64,000 bases of DNA from Phormidium willei BDU 130791 (GTDB taxonomy: Bacteria; Cyanobacteriota; Cyanobacteriia; Cyanobacteriales; Geitlerinemataceae). A program made the position numbers and the translations under genes. The first letter of the stretch is position 1; every line of letters begins with the position of its first letter. The stretch lies in the NCBI GenBank assembly GCA_001637315.1, contig LSZA01000008.1, forward strand, positions 1-64,000, read 5' to 3'. Positions 43,524-55,088 of the stretch are shown piece after piece. The notes under the pieces are model-generated. The model saw only the letters and a program-made list of their open reading frames with translations. It was not told where the DNA came from and did no database searches.

Positions 43524-44252
43524 CTACTCTTCTCCGGGTTCAATGATGCGTTGGAAGAGATACCCAGTTCCTCGGGCCGTGAGGATTAACTCCGGGTTAC
43601 TAGGATCTTCTTCGAGTTTGGCCCGTAGTCGAGAGATATGTACATCCACCACTCGCGTATCCACATGACGTTCAGGAGTATAGCCCCAAACCTCTTGTAA
43701 AATTTCAGAGCGCGAGAACGGTTCTCCTGAGCGGCTAACCAGTAACTCTAATAAACTAAACTCCATCCCCGTTAAACGGATACGTTCGTCGCCCTTATAG
43801 ACCTGGCGTTTATTGGTATCAATGCGAATCGTATTAACTTGGATGACTCCCGAACTGGGAATCCCTGTACTGTTAATTTTGTCTACCCGTCGTAAGACCG
43901 AGCGGATCCTAGCTTCAAGTTCTTTCGGTGAGAAGGGTTTGACCACATAGTCATCCGCCCCTAACTCTAAGCCGGTGATGCGATCGGCAACATCCCCTAA
44001 CGCTGTCAACATAATAATGGGAACATCCGACTCTTTGCGGAGTTCCTGACAGACGCCATAGCCGTCAAGTTTTGGCATCATCACATCCAACACCACCAAA
44101 TCCGGTTGGCTGTCGCGAAACGTGTCGAGGGCTTCCTCGCCATCAGCCGCCGTTACCACGTCATAGCCAATCATGGCCAGACGGGTTTCGAGAATACGAC
44201 GGATGCTAGCTTCATCATCAACCACGAGAATTTTTTCTTTTTGACTATCCAA
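43524..44252 (-). CDS. rpaB: OmpR-family response regulator RpaB
   Basis: 242 residues. Receiver domain with VDDEASIRRILETRLAMIGY, phospho-acceptor D56 in LVVLDVMMPKLDGYG, and KPFS lysine, then a winged-helix DNA-binding domain (RLTGMEFSLLELLVSRSGEP, VDVHISRLRAKLEEDP, RGTGYLF). The near-invariant sequence is that of RpaB (Ycf27), an essential cyanobacterial regulator of high-light and photosystem genes such as psa genes, acting through HLR1 elements. It is divergent from radA with a 193-bp spacer. Confidence 0.94.
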   Translation of the reverse strand: MDSQKEKILVVDDEASIRRILETRLAMIGYDVVTAADGEEALDTFRDSQPDLVVLDVMMPKLDGYGVCQELRKESDVPIIMLTALGDVADRITGLELGADDYVVKPFSPKELEARIRSVLRRVDKINSTGIPSSGVIQVNTIRIDTNKRQVYKGDERIRLTGMEFSLLELLVSRSGEPFSRSEILQEVWGYTPERHVDTRVVDVHISRLRAKLEEDPSNPELILTARGTGYLFQRIIEPGEE

Positions 44253-44445
44253 TGTCCTTCAAGCCTCTTAAACGAACCTTTATTTTGATAAAGTTTGTTA
44301 CCGTACACTATAAGATACTACCCCATCGAGGTTTAGAATCAAGTTGAAATCCTGTCTAGGGTTATCTTTCAGGGTTTCGCCACGATTCTCGCGGCCCTCG
44401 GGATGACTGAGGGTGGCTGCCCCTGTCCCCACCCACTGAGTCATT

Positions 44446-46137
44446 ATGGCAAAGCCTCGCACAATTTATGTCTGTCAAGAATGTGGTGCTGAGTTTCCTC
44501 AATATTTTGGTCGTTGTACTAATTGTGGGGCCTGGAACTCCCTGGTGGAGACGGAACCCATCGAGGCCCTGACGACGACTCGCCCCGTGAGTGCGGTGGC
44601 CTGGAATCGTAATCTCAATGCTGCCAATGGTGAGAAATCTGAGGGTCAACCTCGGGCGTCGGTGCGCTTGTCGGAAATTGCTGATGCGTCGGTGGCGCGG
44701 ATGTCGTCGGGGTATGCGGAACTCGATCGCGTCCTCGGAGGGGGCATTGTGCCAGGATCGTTGGTGCTGATTGGCGGTGAACCAGGCATTGGTAAATCGA
44801 CTCTATTGCTGCAAACGGCCAGTGGTTTGGCTCAAGAGTCACGGGTTCTCTATGTCTCGGCCGAGGAGTCGGGGCAACAGATTAAATTACGCGCTCAGCG
44901 GCTCCTCGATGGGCATCCTCACATTGAAAATTCGCCAAATGAGTCCCCTCTTGATGACCCGCAGCAACGGGGATATTTGGAGGCAAATTCTGGGGCTGAC
45001 GCTGGGGAACCCAGGGGGCAGGAGGGAGAGCTAGAGTTAGGGGAAGGAACTTTGGCGGTGGAACCGAATTTCTTTCTGTTGCCGGAGACGGATTTAGAGG
45101 CAATTTTACGGGAATTAGAATCGCTCAAGCCCGATTTTGCGGTGATTGATAGTATTCAAACAATTTACTTTTCGTCTCTGACCTCGGCGCCGGGTTCGGT
45201 GGCTCAGGTGCGCGAATGTACGTCGGCCTTGATGCAGGTGGCCAAGCGCGAGAATATCACCTTATTTGTGGTGGGTCATGTGACGAAAGATGGCTCGATC
45301 GCCGGACCGAGGGTGTTAGAACACTTAGTGGATACGGTGTTGTTTTTCGAGGGCGATCGCTTCGCCAGTCACCGCATTTTGCGATCGATGAAAAATCGCT
45401 TTGGAGCGACCCATGAGATTGGGGTTTTTGAAATGATTGCTAATGGCTTACGAGAAGTGGCCAACCCCTCAGAATTGTTTATGGGGAGTCGGGATGAGAC
45501 GGTATCGGGAACCTGTACTGTGGTCGCCTGCGAAGGGACACGACCGATTTTAGTGGAGTTGCAGGCCCTGGTGAGTCCGGCGAGTTTTGGCTCCCCTCGC
45601 CGTAGTGCAACGGGAATTGATAGTAACCGCCTGCAACAAATTTTAGCGGTGTTAGAGAAGCGGGTAGGGGTTCCTCTGTCCAAGTTAGACACCTATCTGG
45701 CCTCAGTGGGGGGGATTCGCGTTGAGGAGCCGGCTGCCGATTTAGGGGTGGCCATCGCCGTGGTGTCTGGGTTCCGCGATCGCCTCGTGGACCCCCATAC
45801 CGTTCTCATTGGTGAGGTGGGGTTAGGGGGACAAGTGCGCCAAGTCTCTCAGTTAGAACTGCGCTTGCGCGAAGCCGCTAAACTTGGGTTCAAACGGGCC
45901 ATTATCCCCAAAGGACAGAACCCACCGGAATTGGGCTTAAAACTGCTTCCCGTGGCCCGAGTTCTCGATGCTATCTTAGAGGCGATTCCGTCAGCATCTA
46001 GCCCATCCCAAGAGGCGATTAACTCCGGTGGAAGTCAACCGGCCTTAAGTCTTCCTCCTCTCGATTTAGCTGAGGATGAGGAGGATTGGGATGATGAGCC
46101 GCCGAACGCTGACGCGGCCGAAACCGACCTATTTTAA
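44446..46137 (+). CDS. radA: DNA repair protein RadA
   Basis: 563 residues, longer than the typical ~455. The N-terminal zinc finger has C10, C13, C24 and C27 (VCQECGAEF, GRCTNCGAW). The RecA-like ATPase has Walker A GGEPGIGKSTL and the RadA-specific KNRFG (SMKNRFGATHE). The C-terminal Lon-like domain runs from VGVPLSKLDTYLASVGGIRV. An insertion of about 45 mostly acidic residues lies after the sensor loop (near residue 160-205), and an acidic tail ends the protein. RadA promotes branch migration in recombination. Confidence 0.93.
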   Translation: MAKPRTIYVCQECGAEFPQYFGRCTNCGAWNSLVETEPIEALTTTRPVSAVAWNRNLNAANGEKSEGQPRASVRLSEIADASVARMSSGYAELDRVLGGGIVPGSLVLIGGEPGIGKSTLLLQTASGLAQESRVLYVSAEESGQQIKLRAQRLLDGHPHIENSPNESPLDDPQQRGYLEANSGADAGEPRGQEGELELGEGTLAVEPNFFLLPETDLEAILRELESLKPDFAVIDSIQTIYFSSLTSAPGSVAQVRECTSALMQVAKRENITLFVVGHVTKDGSIAGPRVLEHLVDTVLFFEGDRFASHRILRSMKNRFGATHEIGVFEMIANGLREVANPSELFMGSRDETVSGTCTVVACEGTRPILVELQALVSPASFGSPRRSATGIDSNRLQQILAVLEKRVGVPLSKLDTYLASVGGIRVEEPAADLGVAIAVVSGFRDRLVDPHTVLIGEVGLGGQVRQVSQLELRLREAAKLGFKRAIIPKGQNPPELGLKLLPVARVLDAILEAIPSASSPSQEAINSGGSQPALSLPPLDLAEDEEDWDDEPPNADAAETDLF

Positions 46138-46262
46138 GGTGACCCGTGTAACTATAGACACAGGACGATGAGATTCATCGCCGGTCAACACACTGACTTG
46201 AGCCGGCTAAAAACCTTCTCCCGTTCCTTGTCGATGTCCTGTTGTTTTGCGATTCTACCTGA

Positions 46263-49200
46263 ATGATGCACTTGGGTTTCTGGTCGATTCTCCTTGGAAC
46301 CATGTCCGGGCTGGGAGAGTTGGGTGTATCAAGTCCACTCGTCTGGATGATGTTTCTAGGAATCCCCCTCTGGGGACTCGTTTGGCTGTTCGCCAGACAA
46401 CAGGGTCAACCGCGTCGAGAGTCGATATCCCCAGTTCCCCCCGATTCTGCTACTATGCCCACGTCACCGAACTCATTTCCCAAGGATTCAGCCTCAGAGT
46501 CGATGTCAGAGTCGATGGAGGCTCTGCAAAAATTACGCCTGTTGGTCGAACAGAGTCCCATGGGTGTGATTGAGTGGGACCTCGATTTTTGTGTGCGGTC
46601 TTGGAACCCAGCGGCTGAAGAGATGTTTGGTTACAGCGAAGCCGATGTGTTGGGCCAACCCGCTAGGGAGATCCTTGTTCCTGATGAGGAGCCACCTCAT
46701 CTCGATGCGGTTTGGTCCAGGGTATTGCAACAGCAGGAGGGAAGTCGTAGCACCCATCGCCATGTGAGTCGCCAGGGGGAACTCCTGGTCTGTGACTGGT
46801 ATAACACGCCGATGATCAATGGGTCAGGGGAGGTGATTGGAGTGGCATCCTGGGTGCAGGATGCCACTCCACGACAAGAGGCTGACGAGTCGTTGCATCA
46901 AGCCTATGCGGATTTAGAAGCACAAGTGCGCGATGCGGTGGCTGAATTATCTCAGGCGAACCAGGCTTTGACGGCTGAAATCCAAGAGCGAGAACGGATT
47001 GAAGCTGAACGTTGGGAATTTTCGGCGCTGCTGCAAGCGACGTTTGACTCGACGGCCGATGGTATTATTGCGGTAGATCTGAATTTACGAGTTATTACCT
47101 ATAACCGTCAGTTTCAGGAAATGTGGGGACTCGAGAGTTCCCTGCTGGCCCAACGGGACGGACTCGCGATTTTGGGAGCGATTGAGCCACTGTTATGTGA
47201 TCCCGAGGGGTTCAAACAACAAATTGATTTTTTGTTGGAGCATCCCGAAGATCCGAGTTTTGATCAAGTTCATCTCAAAGATGGACGGATTGTTGAGCGT
47301 TACTCTCAACCGCAAATTATCGGCGATCGCATTGTCGGACGGGTCTGGAACTTTCGTGATGTGACAGAACGAGAACGCACGGAAGAAGGCTTACGTCTGA
47401 CTCAGTTTGCGGTGGATGCTTGTGCGGATTTAATCTTTTGGCTCGACTGTCAGGGGAATTTCACCTATGTCAACGATGCCGCTTGTGAGACCCTCGGCTA
47501 CAGCCGAGAAGACCTGTTCAATCGCCGCATTTTTGACCTCGACCCCTCCATGACGCCTGAACGCTGGCAGGAGCATTGGCAGGCGTTGCGAGAGCAGTCC
47601 TCGTTACAATTTGAGGCGTTCCATGTGACGGCGAGAGGGGAGACGATCCCGATGGCGATTACGGCCAACTACGTGCATTTGGGTGAGACGGAGTTAAATT
47701 GCGCCTTTGCTCGCGATATCCGCGATCGCGTGCGCACGGAAACGGCTCTACGGGAAAGTGAACAGCGTTTTCGCGATGTTTCCGAAGCGGCGGGAGAATA
47801 TCTCTGGGAAACGGATATTGAGGGACGCTATACCTTTGTTAGCGATCGCGTCTTAGCGGTAAAAGGCTATCCCTCATCGCAACTTCTCGGAGAATCCCCG
47901 TTTAAATTTATGGCCCCGGAGGACATCCCTCGGGTTGAGCAGATTTTGGCTCAGGCCCAGGAACAAGGCCAAAGATTTAAAATCGAACATCGAGATATTC
48001 TCCCCGATGGAACCATTGTTTGGGAAGAAGTGAATGGGATTGCACTGCTCGATGATGAGGGCCAGGTCATCGGCTTTCGCGGTGCGGGGTTGAGTATTAC
48101 CGAGCGCAAGCAGAATGAGGAACGCTTACGCCGTCAATTTCTGGCCGTTGAGGCGGCGATGGATGGGATTGCTCTGCTCGATGCTCATTCGGGAACCTAT
48201 GTCTATGTCAATCAAGCTCATGTGTCGTTGTTTGGCTATGACCGTTGTGAGGAGTTCCTCGGTCAAACCTGGCATGGCCTCTATTCCCCGGAGGAAGTGC
48301 AACGGATTGAAGCTGAGGTGTTCCCGATTTTGCAATCGCGTCGCCATTGGCGTGGGGATACTCTGGCCCAACGCAAAGATGGGAGTACGTTTTGGGAAGA
48401 AATTTCTCTGTCCCTGAGTGAGGATGGCCTACTCGTCTGTGCTTGTCGTGATGTGAGCGACTCCCGTGAGGCGATGACCCGCTTAGCTGAAAGTGAAGAA
48501 CGGTTCCGTCAGTTTGCTGAAACCATTGATAGTGTTTTCTGGATGCGAGACCCCGAAACGGGCCGCATGATCTACGTGAGTCCCGCCTATGAGCGACTTT
48601 GGGGACATTCGGCTGAGGATCTCTATCGAGATCCGCATCAGTTTATTGAGGCGGTTCATCCTGAGGATCGCGATCGCGTCGCCGCTGAGTTACGACAGCC
48701 GACTCCCCAACAGGCTAGTCAGGAATATCGACTCCTCAATGGGGATGGAACCCTACGCTGGATTCGCGCTCGGGCCTTCCCGGTTCGCGATGATGGGGGC
48801 CAGGTTTATCGAATTGTCGGCATTGCTGAAGATATTAGCGATATTAAGCTGGCTGAAGCGGCTCTGGAACGACAGTTACAGCGAGAACGACTCCTGTCGA
48901 CGATCTCGCAACGGATTCGTCAATCTTTGGATATGGAATCGGTGATGCAAACCTCCGTTGAGGAAGTCCGGGAGTTTCTGCATACGGATCGGGTGGTCTT
49001 GTATCGTTTTAATCGAGATTGGAGTGGCAAGATTGTTGTCGAATCGGTTGAAACCGGCTGTTTGCAGTTGTTGGGGGAGAAGATCGATGATCCCTGTTTC
49101 CGGGAACGTCAGGTTGAGGCCTACCGGGATGGCCGCATCAGTGCTCTTGATGATATTGAAGCTAGGGATTTGCAAGAGTGTCATCGTAATTTGTTGCGCC

Positions 49201-52200
49201 GACTGCAAGTGCGGGCGAATTTGGTGGTTCCGGTGATTCTCAATCGCAATCCTGACAAGACAACCTCCTCGGAGGCCCAGTCGGGGCAATTGTGGGGGTT
49301 ACTGGTGGCCCATGAATGTCATCAGCCTCGTCCTTGGCAGCATTCGGAGATTGAACTGTTACAACAGCTGAGTGTTCAGGTGGCGATCGCCATTGGCCAA
49401 TCTCAACTTTATGCCAAGGCTCAGGCGGAAGTGACGGAACGTCAACAGGCTGAACAGCGCCTGCGAGAAAGTGAAGCCACGATTCGTGCGCTTTATGAGG
49501 TGACGGCGAATCAATCGCTTGATTTTGAAACTCGCTTGGATCGGGTTCTGTCGATGGGGGCGCAACGGTTTAATCTTGAGATTGGCACGATTGGCCAGGT
49601 TGATGGCGATCGCTATGAACTCTTGGCGGTTTATGTGCCGCCGACGACTCTATTCCCGCCTTTACCGGGTGATAGTTTGAATGTGGCCGAAACCTTAGAT
49701 GCTATCCTCCTTGAGCAAATTCGTCACCAGGGCGATGTCAGCCAGGTGTTGACCATTGAGCGGATTCAGGAATCCCCCTGGGCCAACTCCGAGGGCTATC
49801 GTAATCGCCGGCTGCAATCGTATCTGGGGGTAGCGATTTTGGTGGCGGGTCAGGTGTACGGAACCCTCTCGTTTTCTTCGCCTCATCCTCAGCCTCCCGG
49901 TGTGTTCTCGGACGCGGATTGTGAACTGTTACGGTTGATGGCTCAGTGGGTTGGGGGGGAAATTGAACGCCATTCGGCTCAGCAAGAGGTACAACGCTCG
50001 TTCCAACGAGCGTTATTGTTGCGAACGATTACCCAAGATATTCGCTCGAAACTTGATTTACAGGATATTTTCCAAACGACCTGTAATCTGCTCGGACAAA
50101 CTCTCAATGTCGATCGCTGTCTACTCCATACTTATGAGGAGACGCCTCGTCCTCAGGCCCCCATTCGCGCTGAATATCTGAGTCATGGGATGTCGTCGCT
50201 GTTGGAGGTTGAGATTCCGGTGGTGGGCAATCCTCATCTGCAAAAGGTTCTCGATAGCGATCGCGCGATTCCCAGCAGCAATGTCTATGAAGACGCGCTC
50301 TTGGGTCCGATGGTGACGTTATACCGGCAAATGTCTTTGAAATCGGTTTTGGCGGTGCGGATTTCCTATAAGGGTCAGGTGAATGGGTTGATTGACTTGC
50401 AACAGTGCGATCGCTTCCGCTATTGGAGTCAAAGTGAAATTGAATTAGTTGAGTCGGTGGCTGATCAGGTGGGAATTGCGGTGGCCCAGGCCCAATTACT
50501 CGAACAGGAAACTCAACAACGGGAACAACTGGCGGGGCAAAACCTGGCTCTGGAACAGGCTCGACAGGCGGCGGAGGCGGCCAATCAGGCCAAGAGTGAG
50601 TTTCTGGCGACGATGAGCCATGAGATTCGCACGCCGATGAATGCGGTCATTGGTATGACGGGGTTGTTGCTGGATATGGATCTGACGCTGGATCAGCGAG
50701 ATTTTGTGGAGACGATTCGCACCAGTGGCGATGCTCTGTTGACGATTATTAATGATATTCTCGATTTCTCGAAAATTGAAGCCGGTAAGTTGGATCTCGA
50801 AGAACATCCTTTTGAGTTACGCACCTGTGTCGAGGGCGCGTTGGATTTATTGGCGTCTCGGGCGGTGGAGAAGGGGATTGAATTGGCGTGTTTTATTGAA
50901 CCGTCGGTTCCTCACAGTGTCATCGGTGATGTGACTCGGCTACGGCAGATTTTGGTGAATTTGCTCGGGAATGCGATTAAGTTTACGGCTCGCGGTGAGG
51001 TGGTGGTGTCGGTGTCGGCGTCTCCTCTCCATGAGGTGGCCTCGGAGAGTTTGCAGATGGATCAGGTTCATCCGACTCATCAGATTCAGGTGTCAGTGCG
51101 GGATACGGGGATTGGTATTCCTCAGGAACGGTTGGATCGTCTGTTTAAACCCTTTAGTCAGGTGGATGCTTCGACGACGCGTGAGTATGGGGGAACGGGG
51201 TTAGGGTTGGCGATCGCTCAGCGGCTATGTCAGTTGATGGGTGGCCGAATGTGGGTTGAAAGTGCGGTGAATGTGGGTTCGACGTTTTCGTTTACGTTTC
51301 AGGCGCGGGAGATCGCCCTGTCGCGTTTACGGGATCTGACGCAACAGCAGCCGGATTTGGCACAGGCTCGCATTTTGGTGGTGGATGATAATGCAACGAA
51401 TCGACAAATTCTCACCCGTCAAACTCAGTTTTGGGGAATGCAGCCGTTTGCGGCGGCGTCGGGGGCCGAGGCGTTGGTGTTGTTGGAGGATGGCGCTCGT
51501 TTTGATGTGGCGGTCTTGGATATGCAGATGCCGCATATGGATGGGTTGACGTTAGCGAAAAAAATTCGCCAACGACCTGAGGGACAGGGTTTGCCGTTGG
51601 TGATGTTTACGTCGATTGGCAAGCCCGAGATTCGCAAGGATTATGAAGATCTCAATTTTGTGGCGTTTCTCAATAAGCCCATTAAACAATCTCAATTGTA
51701 TGATGTGTTGGTGGTGGCTCTCGGACAGGGGGATGAGCTGCCTAGGACGCGATCGGTTTCCCCGGAACCGACGCCGATTCCGGCGGCGGTTTCAGCGTTG
51801 CGGGTGCTACTGGCGGAGGATAATGCGATTAATCAGAAGGTGGCTCTGCGGATTCTTGAACGTATGGGCTATCGTGCGGATGTGGCGGCCAATGGGTTGG
51901 AGGTAATTGGCGCTCTGCACCGGCAACCTTATGATGTGATTTTGATGGATGTGCAAATGCCGGAGTTGGATGGGTTGGAGACGACTCGCCGGATTGTGGC
52001 GGATGCGGAAACTTTCCCATTCCCGAAACCCCGGATTATTGCGATGACGGCGAATGCGATGCAGGGCGATCGCGAGGCGTGTTTAGAGGCGGGAATGGAT
52101 GATTATGTGAGTAAGCCGATTCGGGTTGAACAGTTGGCCCGAGCCTTGGCGAAATGTCCTGCGCTGACGAGGGACAGTCTTGTGCAAGGTTTGGTGCAGG

Positions 52201-52730
52201 GTACGCCCCCAAGTTCAACTCAATCTCCGGCTCAATCTCCGGCTCAATCTCTGGGGGTGATGGACCCTCAGATGCCACCCGTCCGTGCTACTCCAGCACC
52301 GACTCCAGTACCTAGTCCTGTATCCGAGCCGGATGTTGAGCCTCAATCGTCGGCGTCGGTGTTAAATCCTGAGGCGTTAGAATCGCTTTGGTTGCTGGTG
52401 GGTGAGGATGATTCACAAATGTTTTTGGAAGTCATCGAGAGTTATCTCGAAGAAGTTCCTCAATTATTGTCTGAATGCTCCGAGGCGATCGCGCAAGGGG
52501 ATAAAGTCCGGGTGCAACGACTGGCTCACACCCTTAAATCAACCAGTGCTACCCTCGGGGCCACTGAGCTGTCACAAGCCTGTTCGGATTTAGAACAAAT
52601 TGCCCTGACGGTGACCGCCAGGGAGCATCGACAGGGACACCAGCGTTTAGTTGAGGGGTATCAACCCGTTAAACAGGCGTTGCTGCAACTTCGAGACGAG
52701 ACGCGTAAAACACTTAAGCATCAATCATGA
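46263..52730 (+). CDS. Hybrid sensor histidine kinase, multi-PAS/GAF, two receivers and Hpt
   Basis: 2155 residues. Two N-terminal hydrophobic segments are followed by about six PAS domains (first [20 protein letters not shown] near 80; last [20 protein letters not shown] near 745). Three GAF domains follow (roughly 875-1050, 1065-1240, 1250-1430). HisKA has the phospho-His in [15 protein letters not shown] (~1450), and the ATPase has [14 protein letters not shown] and [13 protein letters not shown]. Then come two receivers ([21 protein letters not shown]) and an Hpt ([14 protein letters not shown]). Phosphate can pass His-Asp-His-Asp inside one chain. The input signal is unknown. GAF1 has a Cys in [20 protein letters not shown] at the site some cyanobacteriochromes use for bilin. 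A 50-codon gene overlaps its stop. Confidence 0.93.
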   Translation: MMHLGFWSILLGTMSGLGELGVSSPLVWMMFLGIPLWGLVWLFARQQGQPRRESISPVPPDSATMPTSPNSFPKDSASESMSESMEALQKLRLLVEQSPMGVIEWDLDFCVRSWNPAAEEMFGYSEADVLGQPAREILVPDEEPPHLDAVWSRVLQQQEGSRSTHRHVSRQGELLVCDWYNTPMINGSGEVIGVASWVQDATPRQEADESLHQAYADLEAQVRDAVAELSQANQALTAEIQERERIEAERWEFSALLQATFDSTADGIIAVDLNLRVITYNRQFQEMWGLESSLLAQRDGLAILGAIEPLLCDPEGFKQQIDFLLEHPEDPSFDQVHLKDGRIVERYSQPQIIGDRIVGRVWNFRDVTERERTEEGLRLTQFAVDACADLIFWLDCQGNFTYVNDAACETLGYSREDLFNRRIFDLDPSMTPERWQEHWQALREQSSLQFEAFHVTARGETIPMAITANYVHLGETELNCAFARDIRDRVRTETALRESEQRFRDVSEAAGEYLWETDIEGRYTFVSDRVLAVKGYPSSQLLGESPFKFMAPEDIPRVEQILAQAQEQGQRFKIEHRDILPDGTIVWEEVNGIALLDDEGQVIGFRGAGLSITERKQNEERLRRQFLAVEAAMDGIALLDAHSGTYVYVNQAHVSLFGYDRCEEFLGQTWHGLYSPEEVQRIEAEVFPILQSRRHWRGDTLAQRKDGSTFWEEISLSLSEDGLLVCACRDVSDSREAMTRLAESEERFRQFAETIDSVFWMRDPETGRMIYVSPAYERLWGHSAEDLYRDPHQFIEAVHPEDRDRVAAELRQPTPQQASQEYRLLNGDGTLRWIRARAFPVRDDGGQVYRIVGIAEDISDIKLAEAALERQLQRERLLSTISQRIRQSLDMESVMQTSVEEVREFLHTDRVVLYRFNRDWSGKIVVESVETGCLQLLGEKIDDPCFRERQVEAYRDGRISALDDIEARDLQECHRNLLRRLQVRANLVVPVILNRNPDKTTSSEAQSGQLWGLLVAHECHQPRPWQHSEIELLQQLSVQVAIAIGQSQLYAKAQAEVTERQQAEQRLRESEATIRALYEVTANQSLDFETRLDRVLSMGAQRFNLEIGTIGQVDGDRYELLAVYVPPTTLFPPLPGDSLNVAETLDAILLEQIRHQGDVSQVLTIERIQESPWANSEGYRNRRLQSYLGVAILVAGQVYGTLSFSSPHPQPPGVFSDADCELLRLMAQWVGGEIERHSAQQEVQRSFQRALLLRTITQDIRSKLDLQDIFQTTCNLLGQTLNVDRCLLHTYEETPRPQAPIRAEYLSHGMSSLLEVEIPVVGNPHLQKVLDSDRAIPSSNVYEDALLGPMVTLYRQMSLKSVLAVRISYKGQVNGLIDLQQCDRFRYWSQSEIELVESVADQVGIAVAQAQLLEQETQQREQLAGQNLALEQARQAAEAANQAKSEFLATMSHEIRTPMNAVIGMTGLLLDMDLTLDQRDFVETIRTSGDALLTIINDILDFSKIEAGKLDLEEHPFELRTCVEGALDLLASRAVEKGIELACFIEPSVPHSVIGDVTRLRQILVNLLGNAIKFTARGEVVVSVSASPLHEVASESLQMDQVHPTHQIQVSVRDTGIGIPQERLDRLFKPFSQVDASTTREYGGTGLGLAIAQRLCQLMGGRMWVESAVNVGSTFSFTFQAREIALSRLRDLTQQQPDLAQARILVVDDNATNRQILTRQTQFWGMQPFAAASGAEALVLLEDGARFDVAVLDMQMPHMDGLTLAKKIRQRPEGQGLPLVMFTSIGKPEIRKDYEDLNFVAFLNKPIKQSQLYDVLVVALGQGDELPRTRSVSPEPTPIPAAVSALRVLLAEDNAINQKVALRILERMGYRADVAANGLEVIGALHRQPYDVILMDVQMPELDGLETTRRIVADAETFPFPKPRIIAMTANAMQGDREACLEAGMDDYVSKPIRVEQLARALAKCPALTRDSLVQGLVQGTPPSSTQSPAQSPAQSLGVMDPQMPPVRATPAPTPVPSPVSEPDVEPQSSASVLNPEALESLWLLVGEDDSQMFLEVIESYLEEVPQLLSECSEAIAQGDKVRVQRLAHTLKSTSATLGATELSQACSDLEQIALTVTAREHRQGHQRLVEGYQPVKQALLQLRDETRKTLKHQS

Positions 52731-52879
52731 CCCCTCAAGAGTTCGATCAACTCATCCGCAAAACGTTGGTTTATTTGGATTTTTATGATGACGATGCCGC
52801 GAAATCCCTACGACGGGAATGGCGGGAGGTTCTGGCTCGCATCCAACGACTACAAGGGTCATCCTCGGGTTCAGACTAG
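52727..52879 (+). CDS. Small protein translationally coupled to the hybrid kinase
   Basis: 50 residues ([20 protein letters not shown], then [20 protein letters not shown]) ending SSGSD. The ATG overlaps the kinase stop codon (ATGA). One helix pair is rich in acidic then basic residues. It is too short for family recognition, but the overlap and sensible composition support a real gene. Its stop region overlaps by 4 bp the end of the gene on the opposite strand. Confidence 0.6.
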   Translation: MTPQEFDQLIRKTLVYLDFYDDDAAKSLRREWREVLARIQRLQGSSSGSD

Positions 52880-53088
52880 CCAGATTTTTGCAATAACTCT
52901 CGTGATTCCTGACGCACTCGCCCTTCCATAGCTGCATCTTGAAGTTCGAGGACGGCTTGGAAGTCCTCGAAGTCATACTTCGTGGCTAGATGCTGACGGA
53001 GTTGGTTTTCGGCATCAAGGGACAAATAACCGCTGGCGATCGCCTCCTGTACCAGTTCACGAATGGACACCATGAGTTGGCTCATCAT
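52876..53088 (-). CDS. Conserved small helical protein
   Basis: 70 residues: SIRELVQEAIASGYLSLDAE, NQLRQHLATKYDFEDFQAVL, ELQDAAMEGRVRQESRELL. It resembles the short helical proteins widespread in cyanobacteria that begin with a region similar to LVxxAxxTGxLTxxxE. No membrane segment. Function unknown. It converges with the small plus-strand gene. Confidence 0.7.
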   Translation of the reverse strand: MMSQLMVSIRELVQEAIASGYLSLDAENQLRQHLATKYDFEDFQAVLELQDAAMEGRVRQESRELLQKSG

Positions 53089-53268
53089 ACGACATTACGA
53101 TAGCTCGGAACATCTCTAGTATGAGGGGTCTTACCCCCTGACGGGGTGATCGATCCTGAGATTCCCCGTGAGATTACGGACAAGTTTAGGCGATCGCGAT
53201 CGACTTATGGGTGTGATGGCGATCGCATCGCAGGTTAGGCTCGGGGCGATCGCAATTTGAGCCAACGT

Positions 53269-54864
53269 CTAAGTTGATGCGGTAGAGCCGTCAGATTTCC
53301 TGTCAGATGTCTTCGGAGTCTCTTCCTCTTCATCTCCCTCATGGGCGGCGTTTGAGGAGTCTTCAACCCCGTCCTCAGACCCGTCTTTAGACTCATCGGC
53401 AGACCCATCCTTAGACTCAAATTTAGATGAATCTACATCGGTTTGAGCATCGCTGTGAGTATCCGTCTGAGCATCGCTGTGAGTATCCGTCTGAGCATCG
53501 GTCTGAGCGACTTCTGTCTCGGAGGGAGCCTCTGGCGACAAGTCTTCAACCGCTGTCGCGACTGGCGGCTCGTTTTGGCTCTCCGGCTCAGTTTTGGCTT
53601 GAGCCTTTACGTCAGATTCCAGCTCAGGTTCTAGCTCAGATTCCGGCTCAGATTCTGCTAGTGCCTCATTCTGAGCTTCTGGTTCAGGGGTGACTGGCTG
53701 TTCATTCTGAGGTTCATCCTGAGATTCTGGCTCAGATTTGGGTTCAGATTTGGGTTCAGGTTCGGGTTCAGGTTGAGCCTCGTTCTGGGCTTCTGGTTGA
53801 GATCCTGGCTCAGATTCGGGTTCAGTTTTGGGTTCAGGACTCGCGTTTGACTGAGCCGGCGTCTCGGACTCTGGTTGATCCTCAATGTCATCGAAATCGT
53901 TATCGAAATCGTTATCGAAATCAAAGTCTGGATCGAAATCCGGCTCTCGGTCTGGTTTTCCTTGAGAGTCTGAGGTGGCGGGAGGTGTTGGTGTTGTTGT
54001 CTTCGGCTGGCGACGCAACAAACGTCCCACTTGCGCGAAAATACCTGTTTGCCAAAATTTCGGCTTGTCAGCCGTTGAGGATTGAGTTGAGGCTTTAGGG
54101 GTCTGAATCGGGGATTCAGCGGTGTTATCCTCTAATTCCGGCTCAGGGGTTGGCGACGGGGTTTGGGTTTCCTCGGGTTCATCGGCTGAGGTGGCGAGGT
54201 TGTCCTGAACGTCCTCAGCTGATGGGGAGTCAGATGGGGAGTCAGATGAGGAGTCAGATGAGGAGTCAGATGCAGCCATATTATCAGGGCTGGGAGCCGA
54301 GACTGGGGGTATCACCTCTTCCCTTGGCTCATTTGGTTCATCAGCGGAGTTTGCGGAGTTTGGGGAGTCTTGGACTTTCTCTGGGGTATCTGTTTGGCTG
54401 TCAGTTTGGCTGTCAGTTTGGCTGTCAGTGTTCGGTTCAGGTTCAGTTTGTGGTGTAGTGGGGTCTGCGATCGCCGTTTCCGTTGAGTCGTCGGCGTCCT
54501 CGGCTGGGGTGGGTGTGGGGGGGGTTTGAGTTGTTTTAGCTTTAGTTTTACCTTTAAACCAGCCACTAACCCCTTTCTGGGCGATCGCGTCGGTTGATGT
54601 TTGTTGCGGTTGCGGTGTCACATCTCGACGTAAGCGGAGGGTTTGCCAGCCGAGCCAACCAATCAGCGCCACACTCGCCGACTGTCCCAGTAAAATCGCC
54701 CCCGTGAAGCGTCCAGCACAGAACCAAAGTACTAACGCATAGAAAAAGCCGACGCCACTCCAGATAAAATCTCCTTTACGGTACACCTCTGGAAAGAAGA
54801 ACGCCGCCATAAACAGCACGAAGCTCCCTAATCCAACGGCGATGGCAAGAAAGTAGGCAAGCAT
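53269..54864 (-). CDS. ycf66: Ycf66 family membrane protein with very long acidic tail
   Basis: 531 residues. The first ~85 residues are the Ycf66 core with three hydrophobic helices (LAYFLAIAVGLGSFVLFMAA, FIWSGVGFFYALVLWFCAG, AILLGQSASVALIGWLGWQ) and a conserved RLRRDV. The remaining ~430 residues are disordered, Glu/Asp/Ser/Gln/Pro-rich and full of internal repeats (DSQTDSQTDSQTD, SDSSSDSSSDSPSDSPS, DFDNDFDNDFDD, PEPEPEPKSEPKSEPES, AQTDTHSDAQTDTHSDA). Ycf66 proteins are usually much shorter. They are found in cyanobacteria and some plastids, with unknown photosynthesis-related function. Confidence 0.88.
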   Translation of the reverse strand: MLAYFLAIAVGLGSFVLFMAAFFFPEVYRKGDFIWSGVGFFYALVLWFCAGRFTGAILLGQSASVALIGWLGWQTLRLRRDVTPQPQQTSTDAIAQKGVSGWFKGKTKAKTTQTPPTPTPAEDADDSTETAIADPTTPQTEPEPNTDSQTDSQTDSQTDTPEKVQDSPNSANSADEPNEPREEVIPPVSAPSPDNMAASDSSSDSSSDSPSDSPSAEDVQDNLATSADEPEETQTPSPTPEPELEDNTAESPIQTPKASTQSSTADKPKFWQTGIFAQVGRLLRRQPKTTTPTPPATSDSQGKPDREPDFDPDFDFDNDFDNDFDDIEDQPESETPAQSNASPEPKTEPESEPGSQPEAQNEAQPEPEPEPKSEPKSEPESQDEPQNEQPVTPEPEAQNEALAESEPESELEPELESDVKAQAKTEPESQNEPPVATAVEDLSPEAPSETEVAQTDAQTDTHSDAQTDTHSDAQTDVDSSKFESKDGSADESKDGSEDGVEDSSNAAHEGDEEEETPKTSDRKSDGSTAST

Positions 54865-55088
54865 GTCCTCGGTATCCCCCGAATCGTTCTACTGACCTAT
54901 TCTACAGTTCTCCTGCCCCCCGTTGACGATTTGGTTGATTTGTCGGTGCGTTGCAACACAGTTTTTAGATCTCAGGGGTCTTAAGGTCTTCTTCCAGGCC
55001 ATCTTTCGGGGATCAGGCTACCCTAACAGATGAGCCGTAATGGTTCTCAAGCAGACCACTACAAACCCTTAACGCAACGAATAGAGAT

